DNA from: Prinsepia uniflora
Taxonomy: Eukaryota; Streptophyta; Magnoliopsida; Rosales; Rosaceae
Direction: 5' to 3'
Assembly: GCA_032719365.1 (NCBI GenBank)
Contig: CM064862.1
Coordinates: forward strand, 4,414,501-4,478,500
DNA: 64,000 bases
Under the pieces are notes generated by a model. The model was not told the origin of the DNA and searched no databases. It saw only the letters and a program-made list of their open reading frames with translations. The translations under genes were made by a program, and so were the position numbers. Below are positions 47,980-60,024 of the stretch, in pieces. Within the stretch, counting starts at the first letter, position 1. Each line of letters opens with the position of its first letter.

Positions 47980-49100
47980 GGTTGGACCGGACCGGCCGGC
48001 CCAGACCGGTTCGATCGCTGGAGATGACGGGTACTGTAGCGGCGCGTGAGGCCCACGCGCAGCCACTTCAGGCGGCGCGTACGGGCGCGTGGGAGAGAAT
48101 TTGGGGATGTGTTCAACATGTGAAATCATCTATTCGATGTAACGAACATTTTGGGACTGGTTTTGTGTCAATCGGACACCGTCTCGATATGTTTCGGGGC
48201 ATCGGAAGGTTTAGGTTCGGTTTTAAAAATAGTTAAAAATATGGGAAAATTACGGGGCTTTAGTGGGAGGTTAATTAAGTAGTTAGTAACCTTCTATTAC
48301 GATTTGGACAGGTTTGGACAGGTTTGGGAGGTTAATTAAGTAGTTAGTAACCTTCCATATATATGTATTCATATACCTTCCTTTACTTCTATTATCTCCT
48401 CCGGGGAGGGTCGTTGGCCTGGGTGGACCCCGGAGTAGTCACGGAGCACCGACTGAGTGGAGTCACCCCCCAGTTGGGTTCCTTACTCTCAGGATGGCTA
48501 TGATTACTATTACCTCGGGTAGAGTCAGTGGTCTGCGGACATTGATCTTGACTTTGAGAAGACTCGGATTGAGACCTGGGTAGCACGCGCGTAGCTTTGG
48601 AAACCGTGACAGGATTGGTTGTGTGAATTATATGTGTATATGATATAAATATGATATATGATATGATGTATGATGTGCGTTTACACAGGTTTTGGACAAT
48701 GGCCCGTATGGTTAGTTTCTTATGATTTGGGCTGAGTCCCTTATGGATTTGGGCAGTGGCCCGTGTACTTAATTTCATTATGGTTTTTCGGGATAAATGG
48801 TTTTCGACTGCATGCATGCTTTTTAGTGAAGGGTACAAATGTCTTCAATACACTGTTTTTGTAAACTTTTTATTTTTGTCCACTCACAACTTTTAATGTT
48901 TTGACTGCCCTTCAGGTTGACAACGGATGTGGACTGTAGCAGAGATCGAGATATCACATGCCTCCTCCGGATCCTGGCGTACTCTGATAGCCCGGGAGGG
49001 CAAAGGTCGGAAATATCCCTTGTCTGACACTCCGTGTCAGACGGGAGCAGGGTCATCCCGCACTAATCCCGGGGGGATTGGGATGGGTCCTGTCAACTCA

Positions 49101-52063
49101 AGTCTTCCCTCAGTTCAACAGGTTGTGCTTCCAGAACATGCGAATCATCCCGTATGTACTTCCGGAGCATAGATACATGGAAGACATTGTGTACTTTTGC
49201 CAGGTCTGCTGGTAAGGCCAATCGATAAGCAACAGGACCAATCCGCTCTAAGATCTCATAAGGTCCAATGTAACGAGGACTCAACTTCCCTCGTCTGCCA
49301 AACCGTACGATTCCCTTCCAAGGAGATAACTTCAAGAAAACCCAGTCTCCTACTGCAAACCCCAAATCTCTGATCCTACGGTCGGCGTAGCTCTTCTGTC
49401 GGTCCTGAGCTGCCTTCAATCGATCCCTGATCAACGCCACTTTTTCCTGTGTAAGGTCCACCAGTTCAGAAGTAGTCAATCGCCTCTCACCAACCTCAGT
49501 CCAACACAATGGAGTCCGACACTGTCACCCGTATAACGCCTCATAAGGAGCCATCCCAATGCTCTCCTGATAACTGTTATTGTAGGCGAACTCCATCAAA
49601 GGCAAATGTGATTCCCAAGTACCCTGAAACTGCAAAACACAAGCTCCCATCATGTCCTCGAGAATCTGAATAGTCCGCTCAGACTGTCCATCGGTCTGAG
49701 GATGAAAAGCAGTACTGAAATGCAACTTTGTCCCAAAAGCTTCCTGTAAGCTCTGCCAAAAGCGGGAAGTAAATCTCGGATCTCTGTCAGATACTATCGA
49801 CTCTAGAGTCCCATGCAGCCGGATAATCTCATCTATAAACAACTGTGCAAACTGCGTCAACCCGAAATTCTCCCGTACTGGCAAGAAATGAGCAGACTTC
49901 GTAAGTCTATCCACGATCACCCACATGTCCCTTCGGTGTTCTCGGAAGTTTGAATACAAAATCCATCGTCATGTGATCCCATTTCCACTCGGGAATCGGC
50001 AAAGGTTGCATTGCTCCATAGGGTCTCTGCTGCTCAGCTTTCACCTGCTGACAAATCAAGCATCTACTGACATACTCTGCAATCTCACGTTTCATCCCTG
50101 ACCACCAGTAATGCTCTCGAAGTGTACGATACATCTTGGTCCCACCAGGATGCATCGCATAGGTTGAACAGTGAGCCTCATCCAGTATCACCTTCTTCAA
50201 GGCTTCATCTTTAGGTACGCACAACCGTCCATCCTTAACTAAGGCTCCATCCTCGCGAATCTCAAAGTCCTGTCTCTCTCCAGCCTCGACCTCGATCCGA
50301 ATGATGCCCAAAATGGGGTCCTCAAACTGAGCATCAATAACCTGATCAATCAAAACAGGTCGCACGTGGAAACTCGCTAGGAGTGCTCCCTGATCATCCA
50401 CAGTCAACTCTACTCCCAACCTACGGAGCTCAACCAACAAAGGTAATCGTACTGTCCTCAAATGCGACAAAGCACTAGCTGACTTCCTGCTCAAAGCATC
50501 GGCTACCACATTAGCCTTCCCTGGGTGATACTCGATAGTACAGTCGTAGTCCTTAAGTAACTCCAACCATCGGCGCTGCCTCAGATTCAGTTCCTTCTGA
50601 GTGAACAAATACTTCAAGCTCTTGTGGTCCGTGAAAATCCTGCACCTCTCGCCGTACAAGTAATGCCGCCAAATCTTCAGTGCATGAACCACCGCTGCCA
50701 GTTCCAAGTCATGTGTAGGGTAGTTCATCTCATGGGATTTCAACTGCCGGGAAGCATAAGCAATCACTTTCCCGTGTTGCATCAAGACACAACCCAAACC
50801 TTGTAGAGAAGCGTCACTATACACCTCGAACTCCCCACTGTCGTCTGGAAGGGCTAACACAGGAGCAGATGTCAACCGCCTTTTAAGCTCCTGGAAACTC
50901 TGTTCACATTTCTCATCCCACTCAAACCGAACGCCTTTACGAGTCAACCTTGTCAACGGTGCAGCAAGAATAGAAAAGCCCTCAATAAAACGCCGATAAT
51001 AACCTGCTAAACCCAGAAAACTCCTGATTTCTGTTACCGTCTTGGGCTGTTCCCATTTTGCTACCGCCTCAACCTTCTCAGGATCCACTTTGATGCCCTC
51101 GGCTGAAATCACATGACCTAAAAATCCAACACTGGTCAACCAAAACTGACACTTACTCAACTTCGCATACAACTGATGCTCTCTCAAGGTCTCAAGCACT
51201 ATCCTCAGATGTTTCTCATGCGCCTTTGCACTCTTTGAATACACCAGAATGTCGTTAATGAAGACAATCACAAAACGATCCAAATACGACCGGAACACTC
51301 GGTTCATGAGATCCATAAAAGCTGCTGGAGCATTAGTCAATCCAAAAGGCATCACTACAAACTCGTAATGTCCGTACCTGGTCCGAAAAGCTGTCTTCGG
51401 TACATCCTCATCTTCCTTAACTGATGGTAGCCGGAGCGAAGATCAATCTTCGAAAAGTACTGTGCTCCCTTTAACTGGTCAAACAAATCATCAATCCGGG
51501 GTAAAGGATACGTATTCCGAATGGTTACCTTATTCAACTGTCTATAGTCCACACACAATCTCAAACCTCCATCCTTTTTCTTCACAAACAGCACAGGTGC
51601 TCCCCAAGGTGACATACTCGGTCGAATAAATCCTATATCGACCAACTCTTGCAACTGGGCCTTAAGTTCCCTCAATTCTTCAGGTGCCATGCGATAAGGA
51701 GTCTGTGAGATAGGCTGTGTACCTGGTAACAGATCAATCGTGAACTCGATCTCTCGATGAGGTGGTAATCCTGGCAACTCCTCGGGGAAAACATCGGGAA
51801 ACTCCCGCACCACTGATATATCCTCCGCCCTCACTGGCGTAGCACGAGTATCCACCACATGAGCTATGTAACCCTGACACCCCTTACGCAACAGCTTGCT
51901 AGCCTCAAGTGCCGAAATAACTTCAGTAGGAAGAGCACGTTGATCACCTTGAAATATAGTCTCTGGTACTCCGGGACTCCGAAAAGTCACTCTCCTATCG
52001 AAACATTCGATAGAAGCATGATGTCTCGTCAACCAGTCCATACCCAAAATAACATCAAAGTCC
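49101..52063 (-). pseudogene. Element B pol: RT, RNase H, integrase (broken)
   Basis: Minus strand, from 52063 down to 49101. Reverse transcriptase has FVKKKDGGLRLCVDYRQLN and MPFGLTNAPAAFMDLMNRVF; the catalytic box reads FIND (Asn codon at 51255-51257) instead of FIDD. RNase H (YSDASLQGLGCVLMQHG, TDHKSLKYLF) and a zinc-finger/integrase core follow: WVIVDRLTKSAHFLPV, SDRDPRF and DGQSERT supply the DDE residues. Breaks: a small indel near 51418 in RT, another near 49920 before the integrase core, and an in-frame TGA at 49525-49527 after MAPYEALYG. The frame then runs to VELREDLS and is cut by element C. Confidence 0.92.
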
Positions 52064-52068
52064 CGTAG

Positions 52069-55000
52069 TGTAACAACCCGTCCCGGAAGCCGGGATTAGT
52101 AGACTGATTAAGGTGTGATTAGTGAGGTTAATCGGTGCCCCTGGTTTGGGCAAAAACGTTGACTTTGACCAGGACGTAGTTTAGGACGTCACGAATCCAT
52201 AGGCAGGTGGCACGCCCGATTTCGACATCCGAGGAGGAAGTTGTGATGTTCGGAAGGTTGAGGACATAACCGTAATTTGAGTAAATTAAGGGGAATAGTT
52301 GACTTTTCGTAGAAACGGGTTTTGGTACGTTGACCTAGGATGGTTAGGTAGATCTCGTCGTCCTGAGTTCGATGACAGGCGACACGTATTCATCGGACTT
52401 ACGAGGTGTTAATTACGGGTCTAGAAGGGTAGTGGCAAAACCGTAAAAATGAGTTAAAAAGAAGGGTATTTTGGTCTTTGTGGCACATTGGGATTTGTGC
52501 ACAGAGGAAAGGAATGGACGGCTGGGATTGGGCCATGTGGGAGTGTGTGGAGTGGATTGTGACATGTGGCATGTGTGTAGAGGATTCTGGTGGAATCCTG
52601 TGCATTTACGGCCCAATTATTTGGGGTGCACCCGTGCTATGCCTTCTTGTTCTTCAACACACAGAGAGAAACAGAGGGAGGAAATTGAGAGAATTGGAAG
52701 GGTGATCGTAGCTATTGAGGAGTCCTGGTGAGTGAGTGAGGGACGGGAGAGTGAGAGGAAGCTAGTGAGGTGGTTGAGAGGTGCAGCGGGTGTGTGTGTG
52801 TGAGGTGTGAGCCACGGGAACCAGGGAGGAACTTAGGGAGAAAAACAGAGAAGTGGGTGGTGGTGCAGCCGTACTCGATCACTCGAGGTCAAGGGAAGTG
52901 CTCAGAGGACGGAGGAAGACAGGAGGAGCCACTACCTCGCGGCTGAGCCCACGGCGGCGACAGGAGGCAGGTAATTTCCTCGTCCCCATTTCGGTACTCT
53001 ATTTTCCCGTTGAGGTTCAACGTGAAAGTCGTGAGTCTAGGGTGAGAGTCGAGGGAATTGGAGGTTAGGGCGAGGTTCAGGAGAGTCCTAGGCGTCGACT
53101 AGGATGGTCGCCGTGACGGGGGTGTACACAGCGGAGCTCAGACGATAGCAGGCACTCTGGTGCTCTGTTTTGCCGTGATGTTCGAACAGCAAGTCGTGAC
53201 GTTTGGGGCTGAGTCGAAGGTCTAGAAGGGTTGGTTTAGGTTTAGTAAGGTCCAGGGAAGAGTTTGGTGAAGCCACCGTGAAGGGGGGTGAGCTGGGTGG
53301 CTGGATTGTGAAGCAGGGGAGTTGGGGCTGTCTGGTTTCGAGTTCAGTCGACGGGCTAGGGACAGTGTCGAGGTGAACGGAGTTGGGAAATCTATAGGGT
53401 TGGTCTGGACGATGCTGTTGGTGAAGAAAGGGAGAGAAACCGTGCAGGCACGGCGGTGAACCGCTGACGCCGGTCTGAGTTGCAGGTGACTGTGGCGAAC
53501 CGGGTTGGCTCGAGGTAGCCGATGCACTGTAGCAGGCTCGTGAGGGCCACGCGCAGCCACTTTGGGCGGCGCGTGGGGGCGCGTGCAGCGGCGATGGGGA
53601 AAATGGTCAACATAGTTTTTGGTCTAGGAGTTATGGTGAGTTCAATGAAGTTGGTTTCGAGTCAATCGGACGTCGTTTGAGTTTAGTTCGGCAAGGGTGA
53701 AGGTTTAGGGTCCCGGGTTATTACGTTTAGGATTCGGGGAATTCTGAGGAAATTTAGGTGAACTTTCGTAGATGTGTTAGTGACGTACTTTGGTGATTGT
53801 GAACAGGATCGGGATTTCCCGAGGAAGCCGAGGAACGTGTTGGACGTTCAGGACGCGAGTAGGGCTCAGTACTGTGAGTGGACCCTTTCTCTAAACTCGA
53901 GCATGCATAACTGTTTTCTATAATTGTTTTATGATTTTTGATTATGATTCTTTGTTTATTGAATATGTTTTAGTTGGTTTTACATTGTTGCACGTTTTTC
54001 GAGAAAATACGGTATTTGGCACGTTTTACGAGAAATGTCGATTTCTGAGTAAAATGCCAGGGTTTTGGGATTTTTAAAGGATAACTAGTTTGATTGTTTA
54101 CAAAGGAATTTGGAAACATGATTTGGTGATTAAATGATTTTCGGAAAGTGGAATTTGATTGTAAAGTTGGAAAGTGGATTCCGGATTTGGGTTCGGAATG
54201 ACGGTTCTGGATGCCGGAAGGGTATCGGACCAGTGATTTCGGATTCGGGTTTGGATGCGGATTGGTAAATGGTTTTTAAATGATTTTGGGATTGGATTTG
54301 CTGGATCTGGATATTGGGTTTAAAGACCCGGATATATGTGACGGGGGACCGGCCGGATTGGGTTTAAAGACCCGGATTGAGTTTAAAGACTCGAGAGTTT
54401 AAAGACTCGGATATATTGATTTCCCCCGTAGGCCTTGAGTTTAAAGACTCGGGAGTTTAAAGACTCGGATATGATTAAGGCCTCTATTGAGTTTAAAGAC
54501 TCGGGAGTTTAAAGACTCGGATAGGTCCAGCAGGTTTGATCGGGAAATGATGATTTGAGTTTTATGGTTTATACTTCGGGTTTTGATACTCATGCCATGT
54601 TTCCCATAACTGTTTTATAGTGTTCCTGTTTCTTATAATGTTTTGTGATATTTTGTGAACATTGATTTATAACTGTGTTAACAACTGGTGGTTATGCATG
54701 TAGTTTTCAAAACGGAGGGTTAAACTCAGTTTTTGATAAATGGTTTTAGAAACCTTTCTGTTATTATGGTCCACTCACATCTTCTGTTTTAACTTGCCCT
54801 CCAGTTTGTGGAGCTAGTGCGGGGTCTTGACGTCGAGGCAGAGTCCGAGGCATAGAAGTAACGTGAGGGCTCCCGGAATAGTTTAAAGTCTTCCGTGTGT
54901 GTGTAATTTATCGTTCTTTTGATTTTCCTTATATTTCCTTACTATGCTCTGTAAATGCTACCTTTGGGACATTGTGTTTATTACTCCTGCGTCTGACTAG

Positions 55001-55095
55001 GTTTGAGTGCGTTTTAATTGAGTGTTGTGTCGGGGAGTCAGACGGGAGCGGGCTTTACCTCGGTTTTCGGGGTGAAACCGGGGTGGGTCCTGACA
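52069..55095 (+). mobile_element. Solo LTR D (3.0 kb) in element B
   Basis: TGTAACAACCCGTCCCG to ..GGGTCCTGACA with duplication CGTAG (52064-52068 and 55096-55100), inserted between protease and RT of element B in the opposite orientation. Same family as the LTR of F. Landmarks: donor GCAG|GTAATT (GT 52971), acceptor AACAG|G (AG 53805-53806), GTGAGTGGAC (53874-53883), GTTTAAAGAC array (54316-54525), GTCCACTCAC (54769-54778). The TGACGT module is decayed here, as in F. Confidence 0.92.
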
Positions 55096-55100
55096 CGTAG

Positions 55101-56405
55101 ATCTAATAGTAACAAATCCGCCATTAACTCAACCTTGCCTACCATCACCGGACACTCTCTCAACACCTGAGTCACTACCAACACCTCCCCAGTAGGTGTA
55201 CTCACCCCTAAAGCACAATCCAAAGTAGACACCTCCCTCTCCGTCACCGAACTACAACTCCGAGCTATAAAGGAATGGGTCGCCCCGAGATCTATCAAAG
55301 CAAAAACAGTGTGACCAAGTATGGTGAGTGTACCTGTCACCACTCCCGGTGCTGATCTGGCCTCCTGCTGGGTCATAGCAAAAACTCGCGCCTGAGGTCC
55401 CGATGACCTGCCGCGCCCCCTAGAACTGCTCGTGGCACCACCGCCACCCCTAGGGCCTGCTGCCCCTGACACTGAAGCAGTACTCCGCCTGGGTTCTGCT
55501 GCACCTCTACCTGCTCCACCCTCCTGAGCTAACAATGGGCACTCCATCCTAAAGTGTCCTCGTTCGCCACAATAGTAGCAAGCATCCCTACCAGGTCCAC
55601 CGGTCTGCCTCCCAGTAGAAGCAACTGAAGTCGCACTCGCCTGAGGAGTCGGCTGTGCCCTGGCTCCCCGAAATCCAGAGCCCTGAAAACTGCCGGGTCT
55701 ACCATACCGGGCTCCTCCAGCCGATGACGAACCACCAAAATTACCCCGCTTCGGGGTCCTCTGACTCGATGCTCCCGGAAATGAATGCTCTCGGCGTCGA
55801 ACACTACCCAAGTACTGTGGCCTAGCAGGAAAACTGGCCTCCACCCTGACAGCAGCATCAGACAACTCCCGGAATGTAGCAAATGAGCCGGCTGTCACTA
55901 TGACTCTAATCTCTCCTCGAAGGCCCAACTCGAACCGACGGCACTTCTCTGCCTCGGTCGCCACAAATGCAGGAGCAAATCGGGATAGCATCTGAAATCT
56001 CTGCTCATACTCGGCGACCGTCATGTTCCCTTGCTTTAACTGAAGAAATTCTGCCTCCTTGGCATCCCGGAAAGAGCGGGGATAATACTGATCTAGAAAC
56101 CGCTCCCGGAACGTCTCCCACGTCACCGTATGTGCATCCCAGCCGGACAACTCCAGCGTATACCACCACTCATACGCTGCTCCATCCAGCAGAAACATAG
56201 CCAACAAGACCCGGTCCTCTGGAGGACAATGCATCACCCCAAAAATACGCTCGAGCCGGGTGATCCATCGGTGAGCTTCCTCTGGGTCTGCCCCACCGCT
56301 GAAAGTAGTAGCCCCAAGTCGCTGGGCTCGCTCAATCGAAGCGCTCTCAGTCCCTCTCGCCGCTTCATCTTCAGGCCGTGGAGGGGGTTCACGTCTCGAA
56401 GGCAT
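55101..56405 (-). pseudogene. Element B gag and start of protease (interrupted)
   Basis: Starts at ATG 56405 (MPSRREPPPRPEDEA), 76 bases after the primer-binding site; an upstream extension to 56465 is possible but untypical. Capsid part: GATTFSGGADPEEAHRWITR, YEWWYTLELSG, FRERFLDQYYPRSFRDAKEA. A Gly/Ser/Arg-rich linker leads to the zinc knuckle CYYCGERGHFRMEC at about residue 275. The protease motif at about residue 371 reads DLGATHSF; the Ser or Thr normally second is Leu, which should disable the aspartic protease. The frame is cut by solo LTR D at residue 435. Confidence 0.92.
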
Positions 56406-56481
56406 GATCGATCGTACGAATGCTGAAAGAGGCATAGAGTTAATAAAACAACCTAGATCCGACACAACCCGACAAACCTAT

Positions 56482-56494
56482 GCTCTGATACCAA
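56482..56494 (-). other. Primer-binding site of element B
   Basis: GCTCTGATACCAA on the plus strand, i.e. TTGGTATCAGAGC in sense, complementary to the 3' end of initiator tRNA-Met. It lies two bases inside the 5' LTR boundary (56497). Confidence 0.9.
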
Positions 56495-56496
56495 TT

Positions 56497-59241
56497 TGTC
56501 AGGACCCGTCCCAAATATCACCTCGATACCCGGGACGAACCCTGCTCCCGTCTGACAATCACACTTAAAGTACCAAAATAACCTTAATACCACTATAACT
56601 ATCAGACGAAGGAGTAAATATATACACAACTGCTAGTCAGAGCATAGTTGTACAAAATGGGCACAAAAATCCTACAATGCTGGTCTCGCAGCGGAAGAAT
56701 GTCGTAAGCTCTATGCCTCGATATCTGCCTCAACGTTCACCCCAGCGCTATCACCACGACCTGGAGGGAAAATTTAAACCAAAAGTGTGAGTGGACTAGA
56801 ATAATTAAAAGTTTTAAAATCAGTTTATCATCAAATCAAAGTTAAGGAAAATAATAAGAACATTTGTTCCCTCCGTTTTGAAAAACATGCATGCCCAACT
56901 AAGGATTAGAAAATCATAACAGGAAACATCATAAGAAACAGAAACACTATAAAACGGATACAGAAATCATAGCATGTGCATCAGAAAACCATAGCATAAA
57001 CTAGGAACATCAAATCACCATTTCCGATCAAACCTGCTGGACCTATCCGAGTCTTTAAACTCAACCAGGCCTCAAATATAAGTCCGAGTCTTTAAACTCC
57101 CGAGTCTTTAAACTCAATAGGCCTATGGGGGTAATATCGTAAATATCCGAGTCTTTAAACTCAATCCGGGCCCGTCCCCCGTCAATCAATATCCGGGTAT
57201 TTAAACCCACATCCAGATCCAGCAAAATCCAATCCAAATTCAGTGTAAAACCAATTATAAATCCCTCGCCAAACTCAAATTCGAAATCCCCGGTTCGAAG
57301 CCCTTCCGGCGTTCAGAACCGACATTCCGAACCCAAATCCGGAAATCCACTTTTATATCAAAAACCACAGGAAATCACAAATCATATTTCATAACCCATT
57401 TATCATCATCAGAAAACATTTATAGGTTAAAATCGCAAATCTGACATCAAAATCTGAAAATCAGCTTTTCTCGTAACACGTGTAAAATCCCAGAAATGTC
57501 TCGAAAAATGTGCAAATATATCAACCACATATAGTTATCAGCAAGAAGCATAAAACACGTTTAATATCATAAATCATTAATAAAAACAGTTAGGCATGCT
57601 CGAAAGAAAAGAAGAAGTCCACTCACAAATCAGAACGAGTCAATCGCGCTCCGTGCGCTCCTCGACCGTCTCGGGTGCCTCTCGTCCTGTCAATATGCAC
57701 CAAATAGGATCACAAACACATCAAGGATACTAACCCTAATTTTCCCAATTTTTCGGGAATTTAATAATATTTTAATCCTAGACCCTAAACCGTCCGGATT
57801 CCCGAACAACCTCCTAACATCGTCCGATTCACCCGAAAACCATACCAATGAACTCCTTAGGACATTTAGAAACAAAACCATATTGGAAGCTTGGCTGGAA
57901 TCCTCCCCACGCGCCTCCATGAGCCGCCCAAAGTGGCTGCGCGTGGGCCTCACGCGCCTGCTACAGTACTTCTCCTTCCTCGAGCCACCCGGTTCAACAT
58001 AGTTGAACCGGCGTGACCGGTTCTCCTCCGTTCAGCCACCAATCCAGTCCAAACCAGTCCTACTCTCATCGTCCAGTCCCTAGCAACCTTCCCATGTCCC
58101 TACTTTGAACAGTCACGGCCTAAAACCCACCGTTCACGGCTTCGAAACAGACGGCCCGTGGCCCCTGTTTTGGCAGCCTGCTGCTCAGGTCCTCCCCCGT
58201 CACGGCGACTATCCTAGTCGACTCTTAGGACCTTCCTGAACCTCACCCTGACCTCCAAATCCCTAGACTCTAACCCCAACTCCACGACTTTTGAATTGAA
58301 ACTCACGGAAAAAACAGAGGAAGTGGGCTTACCCTTCGATTCAGGCTCCGCCGTGCGCACCGCCGCGTGCCACGGTGCTCGTTGGACTCCCTGCAGTCAC
58401 CTGAACCTCCTACCGCCTTGGTTTGGTCCACCACACGGCACAACTGCCGCCCCTGTCTCACAATCTCCCTGTTTTCCTCAGAACTCCGCCGCACCACCAC
58501 CGTGTCTCCGGGCACGATTCCTCCACCAAAACGAGATCACCAGCTCCGTCTTGCCTCTCTGCTACTCTCTCAGTTCACTCTTCACTCACTCTTGCACTGA
58601 ATCGATCGAACTCTCTCCAATTTCTCCCCTCTGTTTCTCTGTGTGTTCGAACAAATGCACGGTTTGAAAACGTGCAAAGTGTGGCCGTGCACACTTTAGA
58701 ACTCCCTGGAACCATCCAGTGTCCCCCACGTGTCCATCACCCATGGTTCAGCACAAAATATCCCTGCCACTTGCCCTTATCTGATTGGGCTGAGGGAAAA
58801 GACCAAAATGCCCCTCCTGCACAAATTACCATTTTACCCTCACACTTTGCAGGCCCGTAAATGTTTCGTCCGACGTCCGATGACAGCGTGCCGCCTGTCG
58901 TTGTACTCAGGACGTCGAGACCTCTCTAACGGTCCTCGGTCTACGTGAAAATCACAAGTCCTCCAAATAGTCAACATTTTCCTCATTTAATCAAATTTAC
59001 GGTAACGCCCTCGATCATCCGAACGTCATAACTTTTCCTCCGATTGTCCGAATCGAACCTGCCACCTGTCTATGGACTCGTGACGTCCTAAACTACGTCA
59101 CGGTCAAGGGTCAACACTTATCCAATCGGTAATTCAAAAAGTCAACTTTTAGCCTACTATTCTCAAGGGCAAAATCGTCATTTTTTACAAATTTTTTACA
59201 AAATTACGTTTTTGCCCTTCCCGAAGGTACGGGTTGTTACA
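56497..59241 (-). mobile_element. 5' LTR of element B
   Basis: 2745 bp, near-identical to 28528-31287. Inverted-repeat arms: GTGAGTGGAC at 57626-57617 and GTCCACTCAC at 56796-56787, sense orientation. One unit of the GTTTAAAGAC array present in the 3' LTR is missing here (near 57145), a difference in copy number between sister LTRs. Confidence 0.93.
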
Positions 59242-60024
59242 GATAGCCCGGGAGAGCAAAGGTCGGAAGTATACCTTGTCTGACACTCCGTGTCAGACGA
59301 GAGCAGGGTCATCCCGCGTTAATCCCGGGGGGATTGGGATGGGTCCTGTCATCACAGACTCACATTCACCTCACTCGGGTCTTCTTTCCCACCCAGCCTT
59401 TCTAGAAAGTAGACCTGAGACTCCAATTTCCCGATCCTTCATCAGCTCATCTCATTCTCAGTTCTCCATCGTCCTCCCGACTGTCATGCTTTCCCTCTAA
59501 GTCCCTGTCTTTGTCAATTTCTCCTCTATGTCTGACTGTCTCACGGCCCATTGGCCTCGCCTGACGGCTACCCTCACGGCCTCACCGGACGCCTCCTCGC
59601 ACGACCCTCGATCTCTCTAGTCTCCATCTCCCTCAAGAACCATCGCTCGGTCACCAGATGAGCAAACTTCTCACGACCTCTATCTCTCCAGTGACTCAAA
59701 TCTCTATCTCCTTCTTCCTATCCATCGATCTCCCTCGAACTCTAGCACCCTTCCCTCTATCAATCGAACGTCGTCGATCTCCCTCGATCTCTCTCAACCC
59801 CTATCTCGGGCTTCTAATCAATCAGCGATCCCCCTTTCGATGAAAATTGGTTAAATCGGTTCAAAATTAGGTCAAAACCTAACTGAACCGGTTTAATTGA
59901 TTTTTGGTTCAAACGATTTTGAGGGTAAAAATCGGACCAAACCGGAACCGACTTCCTACCCGGTTCAATTTCGATTTCAGAAAAAAACCGAATCGAAAAA
60001 CCGATTAACAGGGCTAACTGGTGA

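Larger units (their letters stand above)
31491..49095 (+). mobile_element. Non-coding LTR retrotransposon C (LARD-like), plus strand, inserted in pol of B
   Basis: 5' LTR 31491-36119 (with insert E) and 3' LTR 41980-49095 (with insert F), flanked by the perfect duplication ACTCA (31486-31490 and 49096-49100). Primer-binding site TGGTATCAGAGC (36123-36134); polypurine tract AAGGAGGGAAGG before 41980. The internal region 36120-41979 shows no gag or pol similarity and contains solo LTR G. Large, with cis signals but no protein genes, so it must have used proteins of a relative. Confidence 0.92.
41980..49095 (+). mobile_element. 3' LTR of element C
   Basis: TGTAACGACCCGTCCC to ..GGGTCCTGTCA, very close to the 5' LTR. 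It differs by insert F (43090-47979) and by a deletion of about 0.9 kb, corresponding to about 32925-33850 of the 5' LTR. At the deletion junction a 30-bp segment (48265-48294) is repeated at 48326-48355. The first arm (GTGAGTGGAC) was lost in the deletion; the second (GTCCACTCAC, 48878-48887) remains. Confidence 0.9.
28528..59241 (-). mobile_element. Full-length Ty3/gypsy (Tekay-like chromovirus) element B, minus strand
   Basis: Two LTRs in reverse orientation (28528-31287 and 56497-59241) flank gag-pol on the minus strand. Target duplication GATA (28524-28527 and 59242-59245) is 4 bp rather than the usual 5. Primer-binding site TTGGTATCAGAGC at 56494-56482; polypurine tract AGGGGGGTAGAT read leftwards at about 31299-31288. 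Gag starts at 56405. The order gag, protease, RT, RNase H, integrase, chromodomain-like tail is that of chromoviruses. Coding is broken by solo LTR D, by element C, by two frameshifts and by an in-frame stop. The two LTRs are very similar over their length. Confidence 0.93.
25625..59351 (+). mobile_element. Solo LTR A (about 3.0 kb net), host of element B
   Basis: TGTAACGAACCGTCCCG (25625) to ..GGGTCCTGTCA (59351), flanked by the duplication TCACA (25620-25624 and 59352-59356) inside the hAT element. Sequence 25625-28527 continues at 59242-59351; between them lies element B. Landmarks: TGACGT..ACGTCA (25803-25822), donor GAG|GTAAGA (GT 26543), acceptor GGACAG|G (AG 27161-27162), GTGAGTGGAC (27240-27249), hairpin array (about 27620-27730), GTCCACTCAT (28418-28427) and TTCAG|GTTGG (AG 28453-28454). 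No internal region remains. Confidence 0.9.
25201..60016. mobile_element. hAT-like non-autonomous transposon, split by the LTR nest
   Basis: Left end TAGCCCTGTTAATTGGTT (25201-25218) and right end 59999-60016, whose reverse complement is TAGCCCTGTTAATCGGTT: 17 of 18 match. Both sides carry the 8-bp duplication ACTGGTGA (25193-25200 and 60017-60024); 8 bp is the hAT hallmark. Removing the 33.7-kb insertion leaves about 1.1 kb (25201-25624 plus 59357-60016), rich in AACCGAACCG/CGGTTCGGTT. No transposase frame; the open frames at 25123-25543 are in this repeat-like sequence and match nothing I know. Confidence 0.85.
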
